Part shown: positions 1-9,749 of the stretch, one piece after another
Numbering within the stretch: the stretch's first letter is position 1
Layout: each line of letters begins with the position of its first letter
NCBI RefSeq assembly: GCF_000310145.2
Contig: NZ_AMXA01000008.1
Coordinates: forward strand, 1 to 64,000
DNA: 64,000 nucleotides
Origin: Thauera sp. 28
GTDB lineage: Bacteria > Pseudomonadota > Gammaproteobacteria > Burkholderiales > Rhodocyclaceae
Direction: 5' to 3'
Program-made: the position numbers and the translations under genes
The notes under the pieces: model-generated
Databases searched by the model: none
What the model saw: the letters and a program-made list of their open reading frames with translations, nothing else
Told to the model about the DNA's origin: nothing

Positions 1-254
1 CGGACTCCCCCGCCCCCCCCGCCCCAGCCGATCTATTCACGATCATCGTCGGCGACCACCAGCCGATCGGCTCGGTCACCGGCCCGAATCAGCCATGGGA
101 CGTGCCCATCCACATCGTCAGCCACAATCGCAGGCTGTTGGCGCATTTCGAGGCCGCAGGCTTTGTCCCTGGCCTGGTGCCGCCAGCGACGCCTTTCGGC
201 CCCATGCACGCCATCACGCCGCTGCTCATCGAGGCGTTTGCAAGCCCACCCTGA
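1..254 (+). CDS. C-terminal end of a sulfatase/alkaline-phosphatase-superfamily protein (partial)
   Basis: An open frame enters from the left edge (first full codon at 3) and stops with TGA at 252-254, giving about 83 residues. The visible part contains a GDHQP motif followed by a DVPIHIVS stretch and an FEAAGF-x-PGL tail. This resembles the C-terminal part of membrane-anchored sulfatase-like hydrolases, where the Asp-His pair binds metal. The N-terminal catalytic residue and any membrane segments lie outside the window, so substrate and localisation cannot be stated. It converges on purT with a 53-base gap. The family call rests on a short fragment. Confidence 0.55.
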   Translation, partial: DSPAPPAPADLFTIIVGDHQPIGSVTGPNQPWDVPIHIVSHNRRLLAHFEAAGFVPGLVPPATPFGPMHAITPLLIEAFASPP

Positions 255-307
255 CACAGCCACAGCGCAAGCCAGCCGCATGCATAAACGCGCCAGGCGC
301 TGGCCGC

Positions 308-1507
308 TCAGCCCGCGACCGGCCTGACCCTGCCCGCTGCCCGCTTGGCGCGCGCACGCGCCTCCTCGACGTCCGCGCCGTTGGCGACTGCGACGCCCAT
401 GCGGCGCTTGACGAAGGACTCGGGCTTGCCGAACAGGCGCAGATCGCTGCGCGGCACGGCGAGCGCCTCGGCGACGCCCTCGTAGCGCAGCGCCCCGGCA
501 TCGACGCCGCCGTAGATCACCGCCGACGCACCCGGCTCGCGCAGCGCGGTATCCACCGGCAAGCCGAGGATGGCACGGGCGTGGAGCTCGAACTCGGAGA
601 AGCGCTGCGAGCACAGCGTGACCAGGCCGGTATCGTGCGGCCGTGGGCTCACTTCGGAGAACCACACCTGATCGCCGCGCACGAACAGCTCGACGCCGAA
701 CAGCCCGCGTCCGCCCAGGTTGCCCGTGACCGCAGCGGCGATCTCTTGTGAGCGCGCCAGCGCCGCCGGGCTCATCGCCTGCGGCTGCCACGACTCGACG
801 TAGTCGCCCGCCACCTGCACATGGCCGATCGGCTCGCAGAAGTAGGTGCGGACCTCGCCGCCGGCATCGCGGGCACGCACCGTGAGCAGGGTGATCTCGT
901 ACTCGAAGTCGATGAAGCCTTCGACGATGACGCGCCCCTGATTGACCCTACCGCCGGCCGCGGCATGGTCCCAGGCCTTCTTCACGTCGTCCGGCCCGCG
1001 CAGCAGCGACTGCCCCTTGCCCGAGGACGACATCACCGGCTTGACGATGCAGGGATAGCCGATGCCGCCGTCGATTGCAGCCTGCAACTCGTCGAGCGAA
1101 TCAGCGAAGCGGTAAGGCGAGGTGGGCAGGCCGAGGGTCTCGGCAGCCAGGCGGCGGATGCCCTCGCGGTTCATGGTGAGCTGGGTGGCGCGCGCCGTGG
1201 GAATGACCTCGGCGAGGCCGGCGGCCTCGATCTCGGCGAGCATGTCGGTCGCGATGGCCTCGATCTCCGGTACGACCAAGTGTGGGCGCTCCTGCTCGAT
1301 CAGCGCACGCAGGGCCGCGCCGTCGGTCATCGGGATCACATGGGCACGATGGGCGACCTGATGGCCGGGTGCGTTGGCGTAGCGATCGACGGCGATGACT
1401 TCGACGCCCAGGCGCTGCAAGGCGATGATCACCTCCTTGCCGAGCTCGCCGGCGCCGAGCAGCATCACGCGCAACGCGGAGGGTGAAAGCGGGGTACCGA
1501 GGTCCAT
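308..1507 (-). CDS. purT: Formate-dependent phosphoribosylglycinamide formyltransferase PurT
   Basis: Cytosolic ATP-grasp enzyme that makes formyl-GAR from GAR, formate and ATP in de novo purine synthesis, the folate-independent alternative to PurN. The 399 residues match the family length (about 392 in E. coli). The N-terminus has a nucleotide-fold loop GAGELGKE at residues 18-25 followed by [19 protein letters not shown] central ATP-grasp loop reads SSGKGQS, and the acidic metal-binding end [24 protein letters not shown] is clear. The ATG at 1507 is preceded by AAGGAGAG with good spacing. No operon partner is evident; the upstream region carries a REP-like pair. Confidence 0.95.
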   Translation of the reverse strand: MDLGTPLSPSALRVMLLGAGELGKEVIIALQRLGVEVIAVDRYANAPGHQVAHRAHVIPMTDGAALRALIEQERPHLVVPEIEAIATDMLAEIEAAGLAEVIPTARATQLTMNREGIRRLAAETLGLPTSPYRFADSLDELQAAIDGGIGYPCIVKPVMSSSGKGQSLLRGPDDVKKAWDHAAAGGRVNQGRVIVEGFIDFEYEITLLTVRARDAGGEVRTYFCEPIGHVQVAGDYVESWQPQAMSPAALARSQEIAAAVTGNLGGRGLFGVELFVRGDQVWFSEVSPRPHDTGLVTLCSQRFSEFELHARAILGLPVDTALREPGASAVIYGGVDAGALRYEGVAEALAVPRSDLRLFGKPESFVKRRMGVAVANGADVEEARARAKRAAGRVRPVAG

Positions 1508-1760
1508 GCGGGCTCTCCTTGTCGGTATGGGGAACGCCGCATGTTAATACGCCACGCGTTCAGGCACGCGGAATCTGCGCCGGCTGCGAGGCTCTGCAAC
1601 AGAGGCGCCGAGCTCGAAAGCTCGCGGCTTGCGCCGCTTCTACACGGGACGCATCGTGCATTTGGCTTTGCTGTGGGAGCGGCGCGAGCCGCGAGGGGTT
1701 AAAGGCGACGCGCAGCGCATACCCAGCGCAAAAAAAAAGACCCTGCGCGCTGCGATTGCC
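1508..1760. other. Intergenic region with purT leader and REP-like pair
   Basis: This 253-base gap holds the purT leader and the inverted REP-like pair described separately. The rest, up to the stop of the next leftward gene, shows no reading frame that I can support. Confidence 0.5.
1622..1694. repeat. Inverted pair of REP-like palindromes
   Basis: Two about 23-base units lie in opposite orientation. The rightward unit (1672-1694) begins TGTGGGAGCGGC and continues GCGAGCCGCGA. The leftward unit (1622-1644) reads, on the minus strand, TGTAGAAGCGGC then GCAAGCCGCGA. Each has its own GCGGC/GCCGC stem, and 27 bases separate them. The GTGGGAGCGGC head is like REP elements of other proteobacteria. 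A second pair with nearly the same spacing lies at 34529-34601. Confidence 0.65.
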
Positions 1761-2102
1761 CTACTCGCGACGCTCGGCCGAATCGAGCGGCCCCCAGTGG
1801 GCATCGACGGGCACAGCCTCCTCGGCAGCCTGAGGGCGCTCGAAGCGGTACAGCAGGGCCTTGCACTTGGCGCAGGACACGAAGCGCTGGCTGTCCTTGC
1901 CGTGGCTAAGGCCTTCCTCCTTGAGATCGACAGCCCCGCAGGCGTGACACGAGGGCTCCGCCTGGCCGTGCGCCTGCAGGTAAACGTCAAGCTCGGGGAG
2001 CGCGCGCTTGGCTTTCTCGTGCTTGTGAAAAACGCGCATGATCATCCACATGGAGAAGAACACAGCCATGATGAAGAGGACCGGCAGAGGGAAGTCAGAC
2101 AT
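1761..2102 (-). CDS. Small membrane-anchored zinc-ribbon-like protein, function unknown
   Basis: The 113-residue product starts with one hydrophobic segment (about residues 5-23, LPVLFIMAVFFSMWMIM), so it is probably inner-membrane anchored with the rest on one side. The soluble part has two cysteine pairs, CHAC near residue 53 and CAKC near residue 77, which could form a zinc ribbon, and an acidic tail. I do not recognise a named family. It lies 74 bases beyond the end of rmuC on the same strand, so the two may be cotranscribed. Coding is supported by the coherent membrane-plus-zinc-ribbon layout. Confidence 0.7.
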   Translation of the reverse strand: MSDFPLPVLFIMAVFFSMWMIMRVFHKHEKAKRALPELDVYLQAHGQAEPSCHACGAVDLKEEGLSHGKDSQRFVSCAKCKALLYRFERPQAAEEAVPVDAHWGPLDSAERRE

Positions 2103-2176
2103 CGTGAGGGCAATCCGGGCGGGTTCTTGACCCCGCCGACCTTAGCGGAAGGCTGCTCCGCATTCCCTGTTCGAGG

Positions 2177-3391
2177 TCAAGTTTGGCGGCCCCCGCCAGC
2201 CTCCCCAGTCTCGCCATCTTCAAGCTGCACCGACTCGATCTTCTGGAAGTGCGCACTGATCTTGCGGCTGGAGGTCTGCACGTCCTGCACGTCGCGGCTG
2301 GCCTGCTCGATGTGGCGGGCGAGCGCCGCCATGCGCTCGTCGAAGCGGTGAAAATCCTTCGCCAGCTTGCCGAGCGCGTCCTGGATGACGTGGATCTGCT
2401 TGCGCGTCTCGACGTCCTTGAGCACGGCACGCGCGGTGTTGAGGACCGCCATCAGCGTGGTCGGCGACACGATCCACACCCGGCGCTGCTGGGCGTGGGC
2501 GACGAGCTCGGGGTGGTAGGCATGGATCTCGGCGAACACCGCCTCGGCCGGCAGGAACATCACCGCACCGTCCGAGGTCACCCCGGGCAGGATGTATTTG
2601 TCGGCGATGGCGTCGATATGGCGACGCACATCGGCGCGGAAGGCGGTCTGCGCGGCGCGCCGCTCCAGCCCGCCCGCATCTGCATCGAACATGCGCTGGT
2701 AGTTCTCCAGCGGGAACTTGGCATCCACTGCTACATCCCCGGTCGGCGCCGGCAGGCTGAGCAGGCAATCGACACGGCTGCCATTGGGCAGCGCTGCCTG
2801 GAAGGCAAAGGCATCGGGCGGCAGGATGTTCTGCACCAGGGCCTCGAGCTGGACCTCGCCGAAGGCGCCGCGGGCGCGCTTGTCGCCGAGCAGCGCCTGC
2901 AGGCTGACCACGTTGGTGGTCAGGCCGTCGATCTTCTTCTGCGCTTCGTCGATGGTGGCCAGGCGCGCCATCACGCTGGCGAAGGTCTCATTGGTCTTGC
3001 GAAAGCCCTCGTCCAGGCGCTGGCTGACCTGGCCCGACAAGGTGTCGAGGCGGCCGTCGACGCTCTGCGTCAACGCCTGCATGCCGCGCGACAACTGCAT
3101 GGAGGCGGCTGTAAGCCCGCGCTGCAGCAGTTCGCGGTCGGCACGGGCGTGCTCGCCGATGCGATCGGTCTGGCGCGCCAGACCCTCATGCAGATCACGC
3201 AGGATCTCGCGGTGCTGCGCGCCTAGGCGCTGCTCGAGCTGTTCGGCAAGCACCTCGGACAGCTCGCCCTGCAAGCGGCGCTCGCTGCCGAAGCTGCGCG
3301 CCAGCAACCACGCCAGCGCAATCAGCGCCAGCAGCAACAAACCACCCAGCAGCATCTCCGCCTGGGTCAGCGTCAACGTCCCGATCTGCAA
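2177..3391 (-). CDS. rmuC: DNA recombination protein RmuC homologue
   Basis: RmuC proteins limit recombination at inverted repeats and are thought to be nuclease-like. The 404-residue product has one N-terminal membrane segment (about residues 13-31, rich in Leu and Ala). A long coiled-coil region of repeated helical heptads follows to about residue 170. The conserved RmuC domain comes next, with the family blocks KKIDGLTTNVVSLQALLGDK, RGAFGEVQLEALVQNILPP, VDAKFPLENYQRM and FLPAEAVFAEIHAYHPEL. It is shorter than E. coli RmuC (475) but complete in its core. It begins 11 bases after the end of the permease gene and is likely cotranscribed with it. Confidence 0.92.
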   Translation of the reverse strand: MQIGTLTLTQAEMLLGGLLLLALIALAWLLARSFGSERRLQGELSEVLAEQLEQRLGAQHREILRDLHEGLARQTDRIGEHARADRELLQRGLTAASMQLSRGMQALTQSVDGRLDTLSGQVSQRLDEGFRKTNETFASVMARLATIDEAQKKIDGLTTNVVSLQALLGDKRARGAFGEVQLEALVQNILPPDAFAFQAALPNGSRVDCLLSLPAPTGDVAVDAKFPLENYQRMFDADAGGLERRAAQTAFRADVRRHIDAIADKYILPGVTSDGAVMFLPAEAVFAEIHAYHPELVAHAQQRRVWIVSPTTLMAVLNTARAVLKDVETRKQIHVIQDALGKLAKDFHRFDERMAALARHIEQASRDVQDVQTSSRKISAHFQKIESVQLEDGETGEAGGGRQT

Positions 3392-3402
3392 GCCCGCGCT
3401 CC

Positions 3403-5901
3403 TCAGGCCAGCGCACGCAAGCTGGCCAGCGGCGGGCGCGACAGCAGCTTGCGCGTACCCAGCCAGCCGCCGGCCACCACGCCAGCCGTGCCCAGCAGCA
3501 CGGCCACCACGACCGGCGCCAGCGCAGGGACATAGGCCATGCGGAAAACCTGCTCGGCGAGCAGCCAGCCGATCGCGCTCGCCCCCACGCCCGCGAGTAT
3601 GCCCGCCACGCTGCCGAGCACGAGGAACTCGGCGAGCAAGGCCTGGCGAACCTGGCGGTTGCGCGCGCCCAGCGTGCGCAGCATGGCGAGCTCGTACTCG
3701 CGCTCGTCGTGGGTCGACTGCAGGGCCGCATACAGCACCACCAGTCCCGCCAGCACCGCAAAGCCGAACACGAACTGCACGATCAGGATCAGCTTGTCAG
3801 TCATCGACTGCACCTGGGCGACCACCGCGGCGATGTCGATCACGGTGAGGTTGGGGAAGGCGCTGATCAGCCGGGTGGTGAAATCGTGGCGCTCGGCGGG
3901 CAGATGGAAGCTGGTGATCAGGCTGGCGGGATACGTCTCGAGCAGCCCCTCTGAGGCGATGAAGAAGAAATTGACCCGCATCGAATCCCACTCCAGCGTG
4001 CGCACGCTGGTGATCGGAGCCTCGACGCGCTCACCGGCAATCTCGAAGGTCACGCGGTCGCCGAGCTTGAGCCCGAAGGTCTGCGCCAGGCCGACTTCGA
4101 CCGAGAACTGCGGCTCGCGCGCAGCGCCATGCCAGCGCCCGGCGCTGACCACGTTGGCGTCCGGCAGCGCGGCAGCATAGGACAGGTTGAACTCGCGCTC
4201 TGCCAGCCGCCGGGTGCGCTGGTCCTCAAACGCCTCGGGCGCGATCGGCGTGCCGTTGATGGCGACCATGCGGCCACGGATCATCGGCTGAATCGCCGGC
4301 TCGGGCAGCCCCTCGGCACCGAACAACGCGGCCACGCCCTGACGCTGGTCGGGCTGGATGTTGATGACGAAGCGGTTGGGCGCATCCGCCGGCGCCATGG
4401 CGCGCCAGTTGTCGAGCAGGTCGCCGCGCACCAGGGTCAGCAACAGCAGCGCGGTCATGCCCAGGCCGAGCGCCGCCGCCTGCACGACGCTGCCGCCCAT
4501 GCGCCGGCCGAGCGCAGCCACACCGTAACGCCAGCCGCCGCCACGCAGGCTGCCCTGCCCCTTCAGCCGCCCGGCCAGGTGCAGCACCCACCACGCCGCA
4601 AGCGCGAACACGCCGAGCGCGAGCGCAAAGCCGAGTGCGACCATCAGGCCAAGCCGCATATCGGCGGCGATCCAGAAGATCAACCCGAGCAAGGCCGCCA
4701 GCCCGAAGGCCCAGGCCGCGCCCGACAGCGGTTCGGCGATCTCGAACTCGCGGCGCAGCACCCTCAGCGTGCTGACCTTGTGCAGACGCAGCAGCTGAGG
4801 CAGCACGAAGCCCGCCAGCAGCGCCATGCCGACCACCAGTCCATGCGCGATCGGCAGCAAGGAGGGGGCTGGCAACTCGGTAGCGAGGATCTCGCGCAGG
4901 CCGCCCGCCAGCCCCCATTGCACGCTCCAGCCCAAGGCGGTACCGGCCAGCGCTGCAGCCAGGCCGAAGATCAGGAACTCGCCGACGACGATGCCAAGCA
5001 CCTGTGCCTGGCGCGCGCCGAGCACGCGCATCACCGCGCAGCCATCGAGGTGGCGTGCCATGAAGCGGCGCGCGGACAAGCCGACTGCTACCGCGGCGAG
5101 GATCACTGCCAGCAAGGCCGCGAGGCGCAGGAAGCGCTGCGCCTGGTCGAGTGCCGCGCGCACTTCGGGGCGGGCGTTCTCCACCGTCTCCACCGCCTGC
5201 CCGCGCCCCAGGTTGTCGCGCGCCCAGCGTTCATAGGCGTCGACCGTGGTCTGCTCGCCAGCAACGTGCAGGCGCCAGGTGGCACGGCTGCCCTCGGCGA
5301 TCAGGCCGGTGCGCTCGAGTTCGTCCAGGTTGAAGATCGCCCGCGGCAGCAGGCTGAAGAAGTTGGCGCCACGGTCGGACTCGAAGCTCACCATGGCGCC
5401 GACGCGGAACGCCAGCTCGCCCATGCCGACCACGTCGCCGACCTTGACCCCAAGCTCGGCGAACAGGCGCTCGTCCAACCACAGCTCGCCCGGCGCCGGC
5501 ACCCTGCCCGCGACGGCATCGTCCTGGTTGGGACCCGCTGCGATACGGATGGCGCCACGCAGCGGGTAGCCATCCTCCACCACCTTGACGCCGGCCAGCG
5601 CCGCGGTTTCCTCTGTGCTCGCCATGCTGGTGAACAGCACGGTGGTGGCGACCTGCAAGCCACGGTCGCGCGCCTCGTCGGCAAACGCCGCCGGCCACGG
5701 CCGGTCGGCACGCAGCAGGAGATCGCCGCCGAGCAACTGGTTGGCCTCGCGGTCGAGCGCACGACCGACGCGGTCGGCCAGGAAGCCAACGCTGGTCAGG
5801 CTTGCCACCGCGATCACGATCGCCAGCCCGAGCAGGTGCAGTTCGCCTGCGCGCAGGTCGCGCAGCATCATGCGAGCAGCGAGCAGCAGGGTACGCATCA
5901 T
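3403..5901 (-). CDS. ABC transporter permease, FtsX/MacB (YbbP-like) type
   Basis: A large inner-membrane permease of 832 residues. It has an N-terminal membrane segment (residues 16-37), a periplasmic domain, then a first FtsX block near residues 265-390 (RLAALLAVILAAVAVGLSARR), further paired helices near 410-470, a second periplasmic domain and a final FtsX block near 720-825. This two-FtsX layout fits YbbP-like proteins, which usually work with a LolD-like ATPase. No ATPase is adjacent here. I chose the ATG at 5899-5901 (Met-Met-Arg), which overlaps the tail of the upstream hydrolase region and has GAGG about 10 bases before it; a longer frame to 5961 would run deep into that hydrolase. 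Substrate is unknown. Confidence 0.88.
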   Translation of the reverse strand: MMRTLLLAARMMLRDLRAGELHLLGLAIVIAVASLTSVGFLADRVGRALDREANQLLGGDLLLRADRPWPAAFADEARDRGLQVATTVLFTSMASTEETAALAGVKVVEDGYPLRGAIRIAAGPNQDDAVAGRVPAPGELWLDERLFAELGVKVGDVVGMGELAFRVGAMVSFESDRGANFFSLLPRAIFNLDELERTGLIAEGSRATWRLHVAGEQTTVDAYERWARDNLGRGQAVETVENARPEVRAALDQAQRFLRLAALLAVILAAVAVGLSARRFMARHLDGCAVMRVLGARQAQVLGIVVGEFLIFGLAAALAGTALGWSVQWGLAGGLREILATELPAPSLLPIAHGLVVGMALLAGFVLPQLLRLHKVSTLRVLRREFEIAEPLSGAAWAFGLAALLGLIFWIAADMRLGLMVALGFALALGVFALAAWWVLHLAGRLKGQGSLRGGGWRYGVAALGRRMGGSVVQAAALGLGMTALLLLTLVRGDLLDNWRAMAPADAPNRFVINIQPDQRQGVAALFGAEGLPEPAIQPMIRGRMVAINGTPIAPEAFEDQRTRRLAEREFNLSYAAALPDANVVSAGRWHGAAREPQFSVEVGLAQTFGLKLGDRVTFEIAGERVEAPITSVRTLEWDSMRVNFFFIASEGLLETYPASLITSFHLPAERHDFTTRLISAFPNLTVIDIAAVVAQVQSMTDKLILIVQFVFGFAVLAGLVVLYAALQSTHDEREYELAMLRTLGARNRQVRQALLAEFLVLGSVAGILAGVGASAIGWLLAEQVFRMAYVPALAPVVVAVLLGTAGVVAGGWLGTRKLLSRPPLASLRALA

Positions 5902-5911
5902 GTCGCCGGCC

Positions 5912-7084
5912 TCACTTCGCGTTGCCGAGCAGACGCCGCGCCAGCTCGCACCAATAGGCAACGCCCGCCGGCATCACCCCGTCGTTGAAGTCGTAATGCG
6001 GGTTGTGCAGCATGCAGCCACCCTCACCCGGGCCGTTACCGATCCACACATAGGCACCTGGCTTCTCCTGCAGGAAGTAGGCGAAATCCTCCGCACCCAT
6101 GCTCGGTCGGCGGTCGGTGAACACGCGCTCTGGCCCCGCCACCGCACGCGCAGCCTCGGCGCACAGCGCAGCCTCGGCGGCGGTGTTGATCGTCGGCGGG
6201 TAACCGCGGCGGAACTGGAAATCCACCTCCACGCCATGGCTGCGCGCGATGCCCTCGGCAACCTGGCGCAAGCCCTGCTCCAGGCGGTCGCGCACCGCGG
6301 CGGAGAAGGTGCGTACCGTACCGCACAGCTCGGCGCGGTCGGGAATCACGTTGTAGGCCTCGCCGGCGTGGAACTGCGTGACCGACACCACGCCGGCATC
6401 GATCGGGTCGAGCACCCGGCTGACCAGGGTCTGCGCGGCCTGCACGAAGGCTGCACCCGCCACTACGGGATCGACCCCCAGATGCGGCATGGCCGCATGT
6501 GCGCCCACACCGGTGAAGCGAATATCGAAGCGGTCTGCGCTCGCCATCACCGGACCGCTGTGGATGGCGAAGCTTCCCGCCTCCATGCCCGGCCAATTGT
6601 GCATGCCGAACACGGCCTCCATCGGGAAGCGCTCGAAGAGGCCGTCGGCGATCATCGCCGGCGCCCCGCCCTCGCCTTCTTCCGCCGGCTGGAAGATCAG
6701 GTACACCGTGCCATCGAAATCCCGCCGCGCAGCCAGCGCCTCGGCCGCGCCGAGCAGCATCGTGGTGTGGCCGTCATGGCCGCAGGCGTGCATGCAGCCC
6801 TGTACGGTTGACTTGTGTGCGAACTCGTTACGCTCGGTGATCGGCAGGGCGTCCATGTCGGCACGCAGGCCGATCGCGCGCAGACCACGCCCGCCACGCA
6901 CCACGCCGACCACACCCGTACCCCCGATGCCACGATGAACCTCTATGCCGAGCGCCTCGAGCTGGCGCGCGACGAGCTCGGCCGTGCGGTGCTCCTCGAA
7001 GGCGAGCTCGGGATGGGCATGGATATCGCGCCGTATGGCGGTCAGCTTGTCCTGAAGGGGGCGTACACTTTCGATGAGGCTCAT
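5912..7084 (-). CDS. M20-family amidohydrolase (hippurate hydrolase-like)
   Basis: A 390-residue metallopeptidase-fold enzyme that removes acyl groups from amino acids or amino-acid conjugates. The zinc-site motifs are present: RADMDALPI, then GCMHACGHDGHTTMLLG, then PAEEGEGGAPAMI and the distal MGAEDFAYFL. The ATG at 7082-7084 gives the usual start MSLIESVRPLQDKLTAIRRDIHAHPEL; the open frame continues upstream for 38 codons with no family similarity. The stop sits just before the permease start, so the two are likely coupled. No signal peptide is seen, so it should be cytosolic. The exact substrate cannot be read from sequence. Confidence 0.9.
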   Translation of the reverse strand: MSLIESVRPLQDKLTAIRRDIHAHPELAFEEHRTAELVARQLEALGIEVHRGIGGTGVVGVVRGGRGLRAIGLRADMDALPITERNEFAHKSTVQGCMHACGHDGHTTMLLGAAEALAARRDFDGTVYLIFQPAEEGEGGAPAMIADGLFERFPMEAVFGMHNWPGMEAGSFAIHSGPVMASADRFDIRFTGVGAHAAMPHLGVDPVVAGAAFVQAAQTLVSRVLDPIDAGVVSVTQFHAGEAYNVIPDRAELCGTVRTFSAAVRDRLEQGLRQVAEGIARSHGVEVDFQFRRGYPPTINTAAEAALCAEAARAVAGPERVFTDRRPSMGAEDFAYFLQEKPGAYVWIGNGPGEGGCMLHNPHYDFNDGVMPAGVAYWCELARRLLGNAK

Positions 7085-7295
7085 GGCTGCACCGTATCGT
7101 TGTGGGTCGTTGCGGGTGTCCGAGTGTATTACAGGCGGACGGGACGGCGGCTTGCGCGGCGCGCACTTTGCCTTGCTTTCGCGGTCTGAAGCCGGCACGC
7201 AGGCGAAGTTCCCGCACCTGCAGCAACCGCGGCAGCAGACTGGCGACCCGGCAACATTTCTGCTGACTATCGCGCTTCAGGACCGATAATTGCGC

Positions 7296-8723
7296 ATGAA
7301 CGAGATGACCACCCCTTCCGCCGGGCTCCCCGCCGCGGCCTCCGACCTGCCCTTCGACAGCCTCCCACTCGCCCCAGCGATGCTGGACACCCTCCGCCAG
7401 CTCGACTACCGCACGATGACCCCGATCCAGGCCGCCAGCCTACCGCTTGCGCTTGCCGGGCACGACCTCATCGCCCAGGCCAAGACCGGCAGCGGCAAGA
7501 CCGCAGCTTTCGCCCTGCCGCTGCTGGCCCGGCTGGACGTGCGCAAGCTCGCCGTGCAGGCCATGGTACTGTGCCCGACGCGCGAGCTGGCCGACCAGGT
7601 CACGCAGGAGATCCGCCGCCTGGCGCGCTTCGAAGCCAACATAAAGGTGTTGCCGCTGTGCGGCGGCACGCCGATGCGGCCCCAGCGCGACAGCCTGGAG
7701 CACGGCGCCCATGTTGTTGTCGGCACGCCCGGACGAATCATGGACCACCTTCAACGCGGCAGCCTCGTGCTTGACGAGCTCAGCACCCTGGTGCTGGACG
7801 AGGCCGACCGCATGCTGGACATGGGCTTCCACGACGACATCGCCTTCATCGCCAGCCGCTGCCCCTCGGCACGGCAGACTCTGTTGTTCTCCGCCACCTA
7901 CCCCGAAGGCATCGCCACCCTGGCCGCACGCTTTCTGCGCACTCCACAGGAGGTGAAACTGCTCGAGCAGCATGCGGGCAACAAGATCCGCCAACGCTTC
8001 TACGAGATCGAGCATCCGGCGCGCCTGCAGGCGGTCGCCCGCCTGCTGCGCCACTACCGCCCCGCCAGCGCGCTGGCTTTCTGCAACACGCGACAGCAAT
8101 GCCGCGAGTTGGTCGATCTGCTGCGCGCCCAAGGCTTCGCCGCCCTGGCCCTGAACGGCGAACTCGAGCAGCGCGAGCGCGATCAGGTGCTGATCCAGTT
8201 CGCCAACCGGAGTTGCTCGGTGCTGGTCGCCACCGACGTCGCCGCACGCGGGCTGGACATTGCCCAGCTCGAAGCGGTGATCAACGTCGATGTTACCCCC
8301 GACCCCGAGATCCACATCCACCGTATCGGCCGCACCGGCCGCGGCGACGAGGACGGCTGGGCGCTGAGCCTGTGCAGCAGCGCGGACAAGCGCCGCATCT
8401 CAGGCATTGCACAGGCCATGGGCTTCGAACCCGAGTGGCATGCGCTTGACGAATTGCCCGAGGACGAAAGCCTGCCCGTGCCGGCGCCGATGGTGACGCT
8501 ACTGATCCTGGGCGGACGTAAGGACAAGATCCGCCCCGCCGACGTGCTCGGCGCGCTCACCGGCGAGGCTGGCTTCAGCCGCGAGCAGGTGGGCAAGATC
8601 ACCGTCACCGACCAGACGACCTATGTCGCCGTCGAGCGCGCGATCGCAGGCGAGGCGGTCCGTCGCCTGTCGGCCGGCAAGCTCAAGGGAAAGAAGGTGA
8701 AGGTGCGCGCACTCGAGATCTGA
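7296..8723 (+). CDS. dbpA: ATP-dependent RNA helicase DbpA
   Basis: DEAD-box helicase of about 475 residues that acts on hairpin 92 of 23S rRNA in large-subunit assembly. Visible motifs in order are the Q motif (TMTPIQAASLP), motif I AKTGSGKT, PTRELADQ, VGTPGR, LDEADRMLD, SAT in LLFSATYPEG, ARGLDIA and HRIGRTGR. The last 75 residues (VTLLILGGRKDKIRPADVLGAL onward) form the DbpA-specific RNA-binding domain, which separates it from RhlE or SrmB. A TTG at 7290 lies 7 bases after an AGGA and is an alternative start; ATG at 7296 or 7305 would also work. Confidence 0.94.
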   Translation: MNEMTTPSAGLPAAASDLPFDSLPLAPAMLDTLRQLDYRTMTPIQAASLPLALAGHDLIAQAKTGSGKTAAFALPLLARLDVRKLAVQAMVLCPTRELADQVTQEIRRLARFEANIKVLPLCGGTPMRPQRDSLEHGAHVVVGTPGRIMDHLQRGSLVLDELSTLVLDEADRMLDMGFHDDIAFIASRCPSARQTLLFSATYPEGIATLAARFLRTPQEVKLLEQHAGNKIRQRFYEIEHPARLQAVARLLRHYRPASALAFCNTRQQCRELVDLLRAQGFAALALNGELEQRERDQVLIQFANRSCSVLVATDVAARGLDIAQLEAVINVDVTPDPEIHIHRIGRTGRGDEDGWALSLCSSADKRRISGIAQAMGFEPEWHALDELPEDESLPVPAPMVTLLILGGRKDKIRPADVLGALTGEAGFSREQVGKITVTDQTTYVAVERAIAGEAVRRLSAGKLKGKKVKVRALEI

Positions 8724-8748
8724 ACCCTTCAGCCGGACGCCAGTCATC

Positions 8749-9669
8749 TTGAAGCTCTACTACGCGGATCATTTCGTCCTGCCCTTGCCCGACGGGCACC
8801 GCTTTCCGATGGAGAAATACGCACTGCTGCGCCAACGCCTGCGCGACAGCGGTTTTTTTGCCGAAAACGACTTCCGCGTGCCCGCCGCGGCGAGCGACAC
8901 CGAGATCCTGCGCGCCCACGACGCCGGCTACCTGGCGAGGGTTGTGGCCGGCACGCTGGACGCAGCCGAGGTGCGGCGCATCGGCTTTCCGTGGACTGCC
9001 GCGATGGTCGAGCGCTCGCGCCGCTCGGCCGGGGCCACGCTCGCTGCTTGCCGCAGTGCGCTCGATGGCGAGGGCGGCAGCGCCTGCGCCGCCAACCTGG
9101 CCGGCGGCACCCACCACGCACACCGCGACTTTGGCTCGGGCTTCTGCGTGTTCAACGACGCCGCCATCGCCGCACTGGCGATGCGCGCCGAAGGCCGCGT
9201 CCGCCGCGTCGCCATCGTCGACTGCGACGTTCATCAGGGCGACGGCACCGCCACCATCCTCGCCGACTCACCCGAGATCTTCACTTGCAGCCTGCATGGC
9301 GCGAAGAACTTCCCTTTCCGCAAGCAGGCGAGCGACCTCGATATCGAACTGGCCGACGACACCGGCGACGAGGACTACCTCGCCGCGCTCGACGATGCGC
9401 TCGACACCGTGTTCAACCACGCGCGCCCCGAACTGGTGATCTACCTCGCCGGCGCCGACCCCTACGCAGGCGACCGCCTGGGCCGCCTGGCGCTCAGCAT
9501 CGAAGGGCTGAAGACCCGCGACGAACGCGTACTCGGCACCTGCCGGGCAGCCGGCGTGCCGGTTGCGGTGGCGATGGCAGGCGGCTATGCGCAGCCGATC
9601 GAGGACACGGTGACGGTACATTTCAACACCGTGCACACCGCGGCGCGCATCTTCGGCGGGCGCCGCTGA
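8749..9669 (+). CDS. Histone deacetylase-family (class IV-like) deacetylase
   Basis: A 306-residue arginase/deacetylase-fold zinc hydrolase. It contains the HDAC blocks GGTHHAHRDFGSGFCVFND, VAIVDCDVHQGDGTA with the metal-binding Asp and His, and YLAGADPYAGDRLG with the second metal Asp. The N-terminal block YYADHFVLPLPDGHRFPMEKY is typical of bacterial members. In bacteria these act on acetylated lysines or small acetylated amines; the substrate is unknown. The start is TTG at 8749, fixed by the conserved N-terminus. It follows dbpA after 25 bases and is probably in the same transcript. Confidence 0.9.
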   Translation: MKLYYADHFVLPLPDGHRFPMEKYALLRQRLRDSGFFAENDFRVPAAASDTEILRAHDAGYLARVVAGTLDAAEVRRIGFPWTAAMVERSRRSAGATLAACRSALDGEGGSACAANLAGGTHHAHRDFGSGFCVFNDAAIAALAMRAEGRVRRVAIVDCDVHQGDGTATILADSPEIFTCSLHGAKNFPFRKQASDLDIELADDTGDEDYLAALDDALDTVFNHARPELVIYLAGADPYAGDRLGRLALSIEGLKTRDERVLGTCRAAGVPVAVAMAGGYAQPIEDTVTVHFNTVHTAARIFGGRR

Positions 9670-9749
9670 GCCGGTCCGGCCCCTTGCGTCAGCCATAGCC
9701 ATGGCTTCAACCCGGCCGACCGGTCTGCACACTCAACAGGAAACTGCCC

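Noticed and set aside
4129-5988. A 619-codon plus-strand frame
   Set aside because: Antisense to the FtsX-type permease, whose membrane segments and FtsX blocks are clear.
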